Origin: UBA935 sp031556725
GTDB lineage: Bacteria > Bacillota > Clostridia > Lachnospirales > Lachnospiraceae
Reading direction: 5' to 3'
Assembly: GCA_031556725.1 (NCBI GenBank)
Contig: JAVBSL010000006.1
Location: 1 to 64,000, forward strand
Length of the DNA: 64,000 nucleotides
Positions 27,095 to 35,057 of the stretch are shown here, one piece after another. The position numbers and the translations under genes are program-made. Each line of letters opens with the position of its first letter. Within the stretch, counting starts at the first letter, position 1. The notes beneath the pieces were generated by a model. It searched no databases. It was given only the letters and a program-made list of their open reading frames with translations, and was not told where the DNA came from.

Positions 27095-27254
27095 AATACC
27101 ACTTCCTTCTTATATTTGTTTAATTATAGAATTTAAAACTCATATTAACATAGCACCTTTTTAATGCCCTTGCAAGTATTTGCAAGAAAAAATGTATGGA
27201 ATACTGCTAAGTGTTTAAGGATGTTAAGAAAGTGTATAAATAAGGGGAAAATGA

Positions 27255-27283
27255 TTGATTTTAAGAAGCGACAGTGATACAAT
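27255..27283 (+). promoter_or_regulatory. Promoter of the AEC transporter gene
   Basis: TTGATT (27255-27260), 17-bp spacer, TACAAT (27278-27283), 33 bp before ATG 27316. The rest of the 27095-27315 gap shows nothing else recognisable. Confidence 0.6.
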
Positions 27284-27315
27284 TATAAGATTTGAAGAAG
27301 GTGAAGGAAAGAAAT

Positions 27316-28224
27316 ATGTTAATGCTACAGCAAATGTTGATTTTACTGATCTTGATGCTGATCGGATTTGTTTGTTATAAAAGAAAAATGATAACCGAAG
27401 AAACCAGTAAGAAGCTTTCGGGAATTGTGCTGAATATTACTAATCCGGCAATGATTCTTTCGGCAGGACTGAGTAAAGAACAGATTACCGGAGAGGATTT
27501 GGGAGAGACCTTTCTTTTAGCGGTTTGCTTTTATATTGTAATGATACTTATTGCGGTGCTGCTTTCGAGACTGCTGCGAACAAAAGGGAAACAGAGCGGA
27601 ACATACCAGGTGATGACGGTGTTTTCAAACATAGGATTTATGGGCTTTCCGATTATTTCGGCTGTTTTCGGAAAAGGCGCCTTACTCTACGCTGCACTTT
27701 TTCTGCTTCCTTTCAATGTCTTAATCTATACCTATGGTATTTTTGTTATGAAAAAAGAGGAGCATAAAGAAAAATTTGAATGGAAAAAGATCTTAAATAT
27801 CGGAGTGTTATCTTGTTTGATAACGATGGTCTTATATCTGGGGAAAATATCTGTACCACAGTTCGTAGAAGCAAGCCTGATCCATCTGAGCAATTTGACG
27901 GCACCGTTAAGCATGATGATAATTGGTGCGTCATTGGCCACCATTCGTTTGAAAGAACTGGTGACGGATATAAGGCTGATGTGTTTTGCGGTGATTAAGC
28001 TGCTGATAATTCCGATTGCAGGAACATTGTTAATCAGGCAATTTATTACCAATGAAACACTTGTCGGAGTAACCATGGTTATGATGGCAACACCGGTGGG
28101 AAGTATGGTGGCGATGCTAGCCAGTGAGTATGAAGGAGACTATGAGCTGGCCAGCAAGGGTGTTGCATTAACGACAGTAATGTCAGTAGCAACATTGCCG
28201 ATTGTAACAGCACTGGTACTATAA
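27316..28224 (+). CDS. AEC-family transporter
   Basis: 302-aa membrane protein with about ten helices in a 5+5 arrangement. GFVCYKRKMITEETSKKLS near the N-terminus and NPAMILSAGL (about 40) match auxin-efflux-carrier/malate permease relatives. The substrate is unknown, with organic acids common in the family. The ATG at 27316 follows AAGGAAAG; an upstream in-frame TTG has no site. Its stop is one base from that of the convergent aminotransferase gene. Confidence 0.87.
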   Translation: MLMLQQMLILLILMLIGFVCYKRKMITEETSKKLSGIVLNITNPAMILSAGLSKEQITGEDLGETFLLAVCFYIVMILIAVLLSRLLRTKGKQSGTYQVMTVFSNIGFMGFPIISAVFGKGALLYAALFLLPFNVLIYTYGIFVMKKEEHKEKFEWKKILNIGVLSCLITMVLYLGKISVPQFVEASLIHLSNLTAPLSMMIIGASLATIRLKELVTDIRLMCFAVIKLLIIPIAGTLLIRQFITNETLVGVTMVMMATPVGSMVAMLASEYEGDYELASKGVALTTVMSVATLPIVTALVL

Positions 28225-28225
28225 G

Positions 28226-29614
28226 CTAGCAGCGATCATTAGGCGTCTGCTTCGGTTGTTGTTTGCGGGACAATGTAAACAATCCGCCATTTTGACAGGA
28301 TTCCGGGGAGCTGTTATCCAAAAGTATTTTTTTGAGGGTATTTGCCAGGTTATAGACATCCGCTTCGGTGTTATAGATTCCGAAACTGATCCGGACCAGG
28401 CCTTCCGGGGGCAGAGGCGTACCGGAGGCATCAGTTCTTACGATTAAATCATTAGTCAGGCGGCGGACGTAAGGGTGAGCACAGAAAGCAGCATGACGAA
28501 CCCCGATAGCACTGTATCCGGCCAACAGATGAGAGACTGTTTCGTTATCAAATCCTTTCAGTGTGAAGACCAGGATGCCTACCCGGTCGGTGAAATTATC
28601 ACAATCTCCATAGAGTGTAACCTCAGGAATATGACGTAATGCTTCGATGGCTGTGCCAAGCAGGAACTGTTCATGGGATTTGATATAGTCAAAACCGATA
28701 TTTTTAAGCGTCTTCATAGCTGTCAGCATACCGACTACACCAGGATAGTTAGGTGATCCGGCTTCATACAGGTCCGGCGCATCAGTAAAAAATACCTGAC
28801 GGTCGGTGACGGTTTCGATCATTCCGCCGCCATAAAATTGCGGTATATGCCGGTTTAATTCACTAGTCAGTCCGACTACCGCACCGCTGCCATAGGGCGA
28901 ATACATTTTATGGGCGGAAAAAACCAGAAAATCAATATTTCTTGCAGGCGTTTCTCCTAACATGGAAAAAGAACGGTGGGCCACAATCTGGGCTCCATCA
29001 ACAACGATCTTTGCCCCATATTTATGAGCAATTTCAGCAATATAGTGGACATCGTTGATATAGCCGGTAACATTGGAGGCAGCAGTAACGGCAACATATT
29101 TAATCTGCCCACGATAATTCTTAAGAATTCTTTCAAAATCTTCTAAAACGAGCCGCCCCTGATCATCAACCTCGGCATATACGGTACGAGAACGTAAGCG
29201 CCAGGGCAGATCATTGGCATGATGCTCCATCCTGGTGGTAAGAACCATGTCCTGATGACTGTCAATCAGGGCAGAAGCCAATTTATTCATTCCATCAGTA
29301 GTATTATTCACATAAAAAACAGTATAGTTGTCTTTGTCAGCACCCACAAAATCTAAAACAGTATCCCGTCCATTGGTGTAGATTTCGTTGGTGTGTTCGG
29401 ATTTTTGACCCATCCCGCGACCGATGGAACTATAATAAATCAACTGGTTATAGACTTCCTGAGCAACATTTTTTAATGCCGGAGTAGTTGCGGCATTATC
29501 CAGGTTGACAGCGGGAACCATTGTTTTGTTGTCCAGTGCGACCAGTGCATCTAAACCGAGAATATTGTTTCGGACATATCGTGTTTTCGCAGAATTATAA
29601 TATGGAGTATTCAT
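28226..29614 (-). CDS. Class-V aminotransferase (cysteine desulfurase-like)
   Basis: 462-aa PLP enzyme. The Schiff-base Lys lies in FSAHKMYSPYGSGAVVG (about 230), the PLP-binding Asp/His in VVDGAQIVAHRS, and LDNAATTPALKNV near residue 38 is the usual N-terminal motif. It resembles SufS/CsdA-type desulfurases and selenocysteine lyases. The active Cys may be in GVRHAAFCAHPYVRRL (about 395), as in the SufS-like group. The ATG follows AGGAGA. No suf or nif partner is adjacent, so its role is open. Confidence 0.85.
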   Translation of the reverse strand: MNTPYYNSAKTRYVRNNILGLDALVALDNKTMVPAVNLDNAATTPALKNVAQEVYNQLIYYSSIGRGMGQKSEHTNEIYTNGRDTVLDFVGADKDNYTVFYVNNTTDGMNKLASALIDSHQDMVLTTRMEHHANDLPWRLRSRTVYAEVDDQGRLVLEDFERILKNYRGQIKYVAVTAASNVTGYINDVHYIAEIAHKYGAKIVVDGAQIVAHRSFSMLGETPARNIDFLVFSAHKMYSPYGSGAVVGLTSELNRHIPQFYGGGMIETVTDRQVFFTDAPDLYEAGSPNYPGVVGMLTAMKTLKNIGFDYIKSHEQFLLGTAIEALRHIPEVTLYGDCDNFTDRVGILVFTLKGFDNETVSHLLAGYSAIGVRHAAFCAHPYVRRLTNDLIVRTDASGTPLPPEGLVRISFGIYNTEADVYNLANTLKKILLDNSSPESCQNGGLFTLSRKQQPKQTPNDRC

Positions 29615-29714
29615 GGCAGATCTCCTGAAGCTTAAGGATTAAAGTCTACTACCATTATAGTTCATACTTAGCGAAAATATGAATGAGAATAAGTGATTTG
29701 CTGATTAGTTATTC

Positions 29715-29743
29715 TTGCCTTGATAAGTCAGGTGTTGTATAAT
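29715..29743 (+). promoter_or_regulatory. Promoter of the Fic gene remnant
   Basis: TTGCCT (29715-29720), 17-bp spacer, TATAAT (29738-29743), 21 bp before the ATG at 29765. Confidence 0.6.
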
Positions 29744-29764
29744 TCACGAAGGGGGTAAGAAAAC

Positions 29765-30401
29765 ATGGACAAAGAAAAAGATTTTCTACAATTCCTGCAG
29801 GAACGATTCAAAATAGAGCGCAGCAAGTTTGACCGGTCCGGTGTGTATGCATACACACATAGATTGCTTGCTTATAATTCAAATAAAATAGAAGGAAGCA
29901 CATTTTTTGATGTTCAATAAGATGTTGGATACAATGAATGAGCCATTATCTCAGGAATTAATAAAAGCCTTTCATTATGAACTTAAATCCGGTGTTTTTG
30001 AGGATCGTGTAAATGGATATGCGATTGGAGACTATAAAGAAAGAGCAAATGTAATCGGAATTTATCAGACAGTAAGGCCAGAGAATGTGGCAGAAGAAAT
30101 GGAAGCACTTCTTGAATGGTATAAGGAGCAGACAGTAGATTTATCTATACTAGCCGAGTTTCATGCAAGATATGAAAATATTCATCCATTCCAAGACGGG
30201 AACGGCAGGACTGGCAGGTTAATTATTTTTAGGGAATGTCTAAAAAACGGAATTGTGCCCATTGTGATAGAAGACGTTAACAGAAACGAATATTTTGCGG
30301 CACTAAAGGCTTACAGAGAAGATAAAAACTTAGAAAGGATGATAGAACTTTTAAAGAAGGAACAAGATTTTTATTTTGCGAAGTGCAATTACTTTATGTG
30401 A
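29765..30401 (+). pseudogene. Fic-family AMP-transferase gene split by an internal deletion
   Basis: The first frame (29765-29920, 51 aa, behind AGGGGG) ends shortly after LAYNSNKIEGS, which contains the (S/T)xxxE(G/N) inhibitory motif of class II Fic proteins. The second frame (from TTG 29907 or ATG 29910 to 30401) begins HFLMFNKMLDTM in context and carries the full active-site loop HPFQDGNGRTGR. Family members have roughly thirty residues between these parts, so a short out-of-frame deletion has joined them. The frames overlap, and GAAGGAAG at 29890 could allow the catalytic half to be translated without its inhibitor segment. Confidence 0.8.
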
Positions 30402-30563
30402 CATAATAACATTATTCCTCAACATAATTATAGCAATAATTATGTTGGGAATTTTTATGCGCAAATACATAAACAATATTATTCAAAAGGGTAAGTCGAT
30501 TATATCTAAACGTCAGAAAGGCCAGACAAAAGAAGAATACCATCAGACTATAAAAGAATGGGG
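30400..30563 (+). repeat. Direct repeat copy 1 (deacetylase gene 5' end)
   Basis: Matches 37739-37903, the leader and first codons of the intact polysaccharide deacetylase gene. Over the coding part (107 bases from the ATG) I count 18 differences, 14 of them in third codon positions. Homology stops abruptly after TAAAAGAATGGGG in both copies. Confidence 0.9.
30418..30456 (+). promoter_or_regulatory. Hairpin plus T-run before the deacetylase fragment start
   Basis: Stem 30418-30430/30437-30449 (core CAACATAATTA/TAATTATGTTG, one G-T pair outside), 6-nt loop, followed by TTTTT and the ATG at 30457. It is the counterpart of the hairpin at 37756-37796. Confidence 0.6.
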
Positions 30564-30585
30564 GAATGGAGGAGGATGCTTATGA
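30457..30585 (+). pseudogene. Truncated 5' fragment of a polysaccharide deacetylase gene
   Basis: Encodes about 36 residues matching the deacetylase N-terminus (MRKYINNIIQKGKSII, KRQKGQTKEEYHQTIKEWG), then six unrelated residues and a stop. The membrane and catalytic parts are absent. A hairpin with a T-run precedes the start, as in the intact gene. The third-position bias of the differences means this copy diverged as a working gene before it was cut. Confidence 0.85.
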
Positions 30586-30806
30586 CAGAGACTATTCGCA
30601 AACAGATAAATTATACAGTAGCCTGTGTAAACGAATTTGCAAGAAAAAAATCAATTCATTCTCAGGATGCCTTTTTTTACCTTCATAAATATAAGGGTAT
30701 AGATTTTATCCGGGAGCATTATGAAATTGAACATACATTATCTCTGGATGATGCTGTTGAGGATACGGAAATTATCTGTCAGAATAATGGAGGTGAGGTG
30801 CTTTGA
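30582..30806 (+). CDS. DUF3791 protein
   Basis: 74 aa. The pattern FARKKSIHSQDAFFYLHKYK, GIDFIREHYEIEHTLS, DDAVEDTEIICQ matches DUF3791, small proteins commonly encoded next to DUF3990. GGAGGATGCTT places the start at ATG 30582. Its stop overlaps the TTG start of the DUF3990 remnant (TTGA), so the module is translationally coupled. Function unknown; a toxin-antitoxin or phage-defence role has not been shown as far as I know. Confidence 0.75.
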   Translation: MTETIRKQINYTVACVNEFARKKSIHSQDAFFYLHKYKGIDFIREHYEIEHTLSLDDAVEDTEIICQNNGGEVL

Positions 30807-30955
30807 TTCTGTATCATGGTTCAAATATAGAAATAGAAAATGTTGATTTAAGCAAATGCCGGCCGTATAAAGATTTTGGTCAGGGATTTTATCTTACCAC
30901 TATTAAAGAGCAGGCACAGCAGTATTTAAAGAAAGTAGGTGTTTTTCATGAGTAA
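30803..30955 (+). pseudogene. DUF3990 protein with a large internal deletion
   Basis: A 50-aa frame from TTG 30803 behind GGAGGTGAGG. It begins with the DUF3990 N-terminus (MILYHGSNIEIENVDLSKC, KDFGQGFYLTT), an ADP-ribosyltransferase-like fold, then jumps at IKEQAQQ to a short C-terminal-like YLKKVGVFHE. The family is normally around 150 residues, so the core is missing while the frame stays open. Its end overlaps the next gene by 8 nt, the coupling expected of the intact module. Confidence 0.65.
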
Positions 30956-31178
30956 ACGACAGCAATTGATGGAATATATTACTCAGGATATTGTTTCTTA
31001 TATGGTTGAAGAAAATGATTTGGATTATGTAGTAGCTATGCAAAAGTTTTATGAATCGGAAACCTGTAAAAAATTGTTGGATGAAGAGACCGGGCTTTAT
31101 CTGGAAAGTTCTGCATATGTATATGATATTTTTAAAAGTGAAAGTGCAGCAGGATATCTGATTCAATTGGAGTATTAG
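30948..31178 (+). CDS. Second DUF3791-like protein
   Basis: 76 aa (MSKRQQLMEYITQDIVSYMV, YVVAMQKFYESETCKKLLDE, YVYDIFKSESAAGYLIQLEY). It resembles the downstream DUF3791-type partner of DUF3990 modules. The start at 30948 lies inside the DUF3990 remnant, 9 nt after AAAGTAGG. It appears complete, and the fragment that follows begins at its stop codon. Confidence 0.65.
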   Translation: MSKRQQLMEYITQDIVSYMVEENDLDYVVAMQKFYESETCKKLLDEETGLYLESSAYVYDIFKSESAAGYLIQLEY

Positions 31179-31402
31179 AAGAAGATCAGCCAAGGGTTAG
31201 ACCTTTTGGGACGGTGGATATCTTTGAAGAGCATTTATATATTGAGACTGGTAAAATTAAAAGGGTTTCAAAACAAATGGCAGTAAATCCTAAAGTTGAG
31301 ATTTGTGCCTATGACGGAGAGCGGTGGATTAGAATTCAGGCAGTGGTTAAAGAAGATGAGCGAATAGAAGCAAACAGAAATAGTATGAATAGAATCCAGT
31401 AA
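31178..31402 (+). pseudogene. Internal fragment of a pyridoxamine-phosphate-oxidase-like protein
   Basis: The frame reads EEDQPRVRPFGTVDIF, then LYIETGKIKRVSKQMAVNPK and GERWIRIQAVVKEDERIEA, the middle of a flavin-binding split-barrel protein of the general-stress-protein 26 type. The N-terminal about 20 residues and the C-terminal third are missing. It abuts the DUF3791 stop and ends in an unrelated tail, so it is a fragment rather than a working enzyme. Confidence 0.75.
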
Positions 31403-31480
31403 TTCATAGACATGCCATTTGAAAATGGTTATAATTAATTAGCAGTGAAAAATGATTTTAGATAAGAGGTGAAGCGGAAG

Positions 31481-31763
31481 TGAACAGCGAAAGCCGGGAT
31501 TATGGAATACCATATGAAATTATTCAGGAAGAAAAAGACACGAATGTAAAACGCAAATATTGGGGGCAAGCTATCCAATCAGGAAATAGAGAGTTTACTG
31601 TACACATATTATGAAAACGAGACTCCGGCAGAGCAGGAAAAGCGGACAAAGGAATGTGAATATTGTTTCTAACCGGATTGTGGAATTACTAAATTATGAT
31701 GGGATATCTTTGACACCGGCTTCATTAAAATCGTTACACAAGTATCTTTTTCATGATATTTAT
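31481..31763 (+). pseudogene. Second Fic-family gene remnant
   Basis: From GTG 31481 (behind GAGGTGAAGCGGAA) the frame reads YGIPYEIIQEEKDTNVKRKY and stops. In other frames NQEIESLLYTYYENETPAEQ, then SNRIVELLNYDGISLTPASL and KSLHKYLFHDIY follow. Together these are the N-terminal antitoxin-like region and the start of a Fic domain, with one internal deletion near 31575, a one-base frameshift near 31662 and loss of everything after HDIY, including the active site. It ends at the ribosome site of the next gene. Confidence 0.65.
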
Positions 31764-31782
31764 AGAACGGAGAAGACAGAAA

Positions 31783-32094
31783 ATGGTAGAAAAATATGAA
31801 GTAGTTACATTATGTGGCAGCACACAATTTAAAGACGATTTTATAGAAGTGCAAAAAGCACTAACGTTGAAAGGTAAGATAGTGATTTCAGTAGGATTCT
31901 TTGAACACGAAGATGTAATAACCGATGAGCAAAAGCTACTGCTTGATGATATACATAAGAGAAAAATTGACATGGCAGATACTATTTATGTAATTAACAA
32001 AGATGGATATATCGGAAAAAGCACAATGTCAGAGATTGAGTATGCGCAAAGCACAGGTAAAGCGATTGAATATTTGGAGGTAGACAATGATTAA
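31783..32094 (+). CDS. Nucleoside 2-deoxyribosyltransferase-like protein
   Basis: 103 aa. VVTLCGSTQFKDDFIEVQKA at the N-terminus, DDIHKRKIDMADTIYVINKD (about 65) and GKSTMSEIEYAQSTGKAI match the small 2-deoxyribosyltransferase-like (DUF4406-type) fold. A nucleotide or NAD-related substrate is possible but unproven. Starts at ATG 31783 behind GGAGAAG. Its last 8 bases overlap the next gene (ATGATTAA), so the two are coupled. Confidence 0.7.
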   Translation: MVEKYEVVTLCGSTQFKDDFIEVQKALTLKGKIVISVGFFEHEDVITDEQKLLLDDIHKRKIDMADTIYVINKDGYIGKSTMSEIEYAQSTGKAIEYLEVDND

Positions 32095-32734
32095 CAAACT
32101 CAGTTTAATGCATTATCTTTCAGAAGAAACTTATAAAATTATTTGCCGTAAACTAAAATTAGATGATAGCCACCACAAAACAAAGGATAACTTCGTTCTA
32201 TTTCCCGATAGATTTATTTCCTGTGTCTATCCTTTCAACATTGTATATAATCAGTTTGGACATGTATGGTTCTTATCAGTAGATATCAATTTTCAAAAGC
32301 TTCACCCAAATTTTGAATACGAATTGCTAAATGAATATACGAACTTATTTGGGGAAAATGCAATGTCTGATTTCCCAGCGTTTGAGAATATTTATTGTTC
32401 ATATATTGAATATTCAGATATCTTAACAGTTGGCAGCACGGATTTGATATTAACAAGTATGGCGTCGACGGGCTGCGTGCCGGAACAACTTGATGAAAAA
32501 AGGTGGGGAGAGTATAAAAAGCCACACGGAACCATTGAGTTTTGCGTTTCAAAAGTTGACGATACGCATCTTAAAATACTTGCCAGATGTCATGGCACCG
32601 CCTTGCAAAAACGCATAAAGGATAAAGCGTTGCATCATATGGGAGCAGGAATAAAGCTTACAGAAATGATAAAGGAAGAAACAGAAATTGAAATTATGAA
32701 TTGGTTATATGCAAAACACAGAATACAACGATAG
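32087..32734 (+). CDS. Uncharacterised 215-aa protein
   Basis: No family recognised. A soluble protein with no signal peptide or membrane segment; aromatic-rich middle (FGHVWFLSVDINFQKLHPNF) and a C-terminal part with GTIEFCVSKVDDTHLKILAR and LHHMGAGIKLTEMIKEETE. The start overlaps the deoxyribosyltransferase-like gene by 8 nt and GGAGGTAG lies inside that gene. The tight coupling suggests the two proteins act together. Confidence 0.6.
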   Translation: MINKLSLMHYLSEETYKIICRKLKLDDSHHKTKDNFVLFPDRFISCVYPFNIVYNQFGHVWFLSVDINFQKLHPNFEYELLNEYTNLFGENAMSDFPAFENIYCSYIEYSDILTVGSTDLILTSMASTGCVPEQLDEKRWGEYKKPHGTIEFCVSKVDDTHLKILARCHGTALQKRIKDKALHHMGAGIKLTEMIKEETEIEIMNWLYAKHRIQR

Positions 32735-32802
32735 CCGGATTTCATTGATAGATAATGACATGTAAATTAGTTCAATTAGAATGTGCGGAGGTATGATAAG
32801 AC

Positions 32803-33462
32803 TTGAATATAACAGATAAAAGTATTGATGGCGGAAAAGCCTTTGACTGGGGTAAAACCTCAGCAGACTACGCCAAATTCCGTGATATTTATCCACAGGA
32901 GTTTTATGATAGAATTGTACTTCGTAATTTGTGTATAAACGGTCAGAGTATACTTGATGTGGGAACCGGAACAGGAGTACTCCCCAGGAATATGTATCAC
33001 TATGGAGCAAACTGGACGGGCACTGATATATCTGAAAATCAAATCAAACAAGCAAAAACTCTTTCGGAGGGTATGAATATTGATTATTACGCACTATCAG
33101 CGGAAGACATAAATTTCCCGGATCATTCATTTGATGCAATTACTGCATGCCAATGTTTCTGGTATTTCAATCATGAACAGAATGTATCAAAATTTCATCG
33201 TATGCTTAGACCTAATGGGAGTATCCTTGTATTGTATATGGCGTGGCTGCCCTATGAGGATAAAATCGCAGGTGAAAGTGAAAAACAGAATGATTGGGAA
33301 ATTGGGTTCAGGCATTACAGGGGCAGCGGTTTTAGCATTTGCAATATCGATGATATTTGGTTTATTTACGGATGTCATTTTTGCAAGTTGTTTATCCAGC
33401 ATATTTATTGCAATCGGATTTGTGCCATTTATGACTGCGCTTTACAGTGTGAACGAAGATAA
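32803..33462 (+). pseudogene. SAM-dependent methyltransferase truncated into the next gene
   Basis: The start is TTG at 32803, 11 nt after GGAGG. The SAM-binding motif ILDVGTGTGVLPRNMY (about 50) and the partner motifs SFDAITACQCFWYF and RMLRPNGSILVLYMAW are intact. After PYEDKIAGESEK, near 33284, the frame enters the following membrane-protein gene out of phase and ends in meaningless Cys-rich sequence at 33462. About the last third of the enzyme is lost, so activity is doubtful. Confidence 0.75.
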
Positions 33463-33904
33463 AGAAAAAACTGCTTGTGGAATGGCTGGCATAGCATTTG
33501 CTGTTGTATATGCGGTTTTGATTTTTATTGTTTATTATGCTGAATGTACTACAATTCGTATGAATAGTGGGCTGAGCGAAGAGACTTTATCCATTATAAG
33601 CTATGGACATTTGGGTAGTCTGTTTTTCAATTATGATTTACTTGGATATGCGTTTATGGCATTGTCAACATTTCTTCTCGGTACTATGATGAAGGTTGAT
33701 AATAAAAGGGATAAATGTTTAAAAACGATGCTTATAGTACATGGAGTGTTCTTTGTTAGCTGCTTATTCATACCTATGTTACCGGTATTTACAGCCGGGA
33801 CCAGCAATCTCGTAGGAACTGTATTATTAGAAGTATGGTGTGCTTATTTTTTCCCGATATGTATTCTTGGATATAAATATTTTAGCAAGACATTTGCGGC
33901 ATAA
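33273..33904 (+). CDS. Multi-pass membrane protein of unknown function
   Basis: About 204-210 aa with six hydrophobic segments (GITGAAVLAFAISMIFGLFT, FMTALYSV, GIAFAVVYAVLIFIVYYAEC, YAFMALSTFLLGTMM, IVHGVFFVSCLFIPMLPV, VWCAYFFPICILGYKYF). The family was not recognised. Starts are uncertain: GTG 33273 (MKVKNRMIGKLGS) or ATG 33290. The upstream end coincides with the broken methyltransferase, so its own ribosome site may have been lost. Confidence 0.6.
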
Positions 33905-33945
33905 AAAGAGGCAGAGTTAATCAGAAGTTGGAGGGAAATACAGAG

Positions 33946-34410
33946 ATGGACAATCGCGAAAATTTGCAACTAAGAGAACAGGATGTGATACCGACAAGAG
34001 AAGTTCTGGAAAAGATATTAGCGGACAGCTTTGGTGCATATGAAATATTTCAAGAGGAGTTAGCCAATTTAGATATGGAGCAAGATTGGCAATGGTACAC
34101 TCCTCATAAGGCATGGTATGCAAAAGGACAGTATTTCTGGACGTCAGTAAGGGGCGCAAGGAAAGAGAAAGTTCTTTATTGGCTTTATGTTTATGAAGGC
34201 TATTTTAGCGTGGCAGTTTGGTTTAAGGAAAAGAATCGTACGCAAGTATTAAATTGCGATGCGAGCGAAAAAACAAAGCAAATAATTCGTGATGCTAAGA
34301 CTGAAATGGGACTGCCAACATTTCCGATACTGATTGAAGTAAAGACCACAGAGCAGCTTGCTGACATTTATACATTACTAAATTGCAAGAAAGAACTAGA
34401 AAGCAAATAA
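33946..34410 (+). CDS. DUF3788 family protein
   Basis: 154 aa, soluble. WQWYTPHKAWYAKGQYFW, YVYEGYFSVAVWFKEKN and the C-terminal LIEVKTTEQLADIYTLLNCK match DUF3788. The role is unknown. The start is probably ATG 33946 with GGAGG 11 nt upstream; TTG 33928 would overlap that site. Single gene with its own ribosome site within the cassette-like run. Confidence 0.75.
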   Translation: MDNRENLQLREQDVIPTREVLEKILADSFGAYEIFQEELANLDMEQDWQWYTPHKAWYAKGQYFWTSVRGARKEKVLYWLYVYEGYFSVAVWFKEKNRTQVLNCDASEKTKQIIRDAKTEMGLPTFPILIEVKTTEQLADIYTLLNCKKELESK

Positions 34411-34468
34411 TGTGTGCTATATGACAAAGGAACAGAGGATGGTAACTTTGCAGAGGAGATAGTGTTAT

Positions 34469-35008
34469 ATGAAAAGATATATTGCCTTGTTAAGAGGGAT
34501 AAATGTAGGTGGAAAAAACAAGATATCCATGGCGGAATTAAAAAAGGGTTTTGCGGAACTTGATTTGGCAGAAATCACAACATATCTTAATAGTGGTAAT
34601 GTTATCTTTTCAAGTATGATTGATGACAAAAATGTTCTATCCAACCAAATAATGCAAATGATAAAAGATAATTTTGATTTAGAGATACCGGTTTTTATTG
34701 TTTGGCAGGAAGAATTAGCAGAACTGCTAAAGGGGGCTCCTGATTGGTGGGGCGGCGATAATACAGAAATTTATGATAACCTTATATTTCTGCTGCCAAC
34801 CTTAACTTATGAGGAGTTTTCTGATCAAATCGGCAATCCAAAAGAAGAATATGAAAAGGTGTATCATTACAAGGATGTTATTTTCTGGTCATTCAGCCGG
34901 AAGGATTATCAAAAGACAAATTGGTGGTCAAAGACTGCCGGCTCGAAGGTAAGCGTTAAGATTACAATTCGAACAGCAAATACAGTAAGAAAAATAGTGG
35001 GTATATGA
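34469..35008 (+). CDS. DUF1697 family protein
   Basis: 179 aa. The N-terminus YIALLRGINVGGKNKISMAE and TTYLNSGNVIFSS (about 38) are diagnostic of DUF1697, whose molecular function is unknown. The C-terminal SKTAGSKVSVKITIRTANTV fits the family. GAGGAG lies 9-14 nt before the ATG. Full length. Confidence 0.85.
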   Translation: MKRYIALLRGINVGGKNKISMAELKKGFAELDLAEITTYLNSGNVIFSSMIDDKNVLSNQIMQMIKDNFDLEIPVFIVWQEELAELLKGAPDWWGGDNTEIYDNLIFLLPTLTYEEFSDQIGNPKEEYEKVYHYKDVIFWSFSRKDYQKTNWWSKTAGSKVSVKITIRTANTVRKIVGI

Positions 35009-35057
35009 TAATGTATAGAAAACTGTATATTATTTATAGAATACACGAGGGGTGAAT

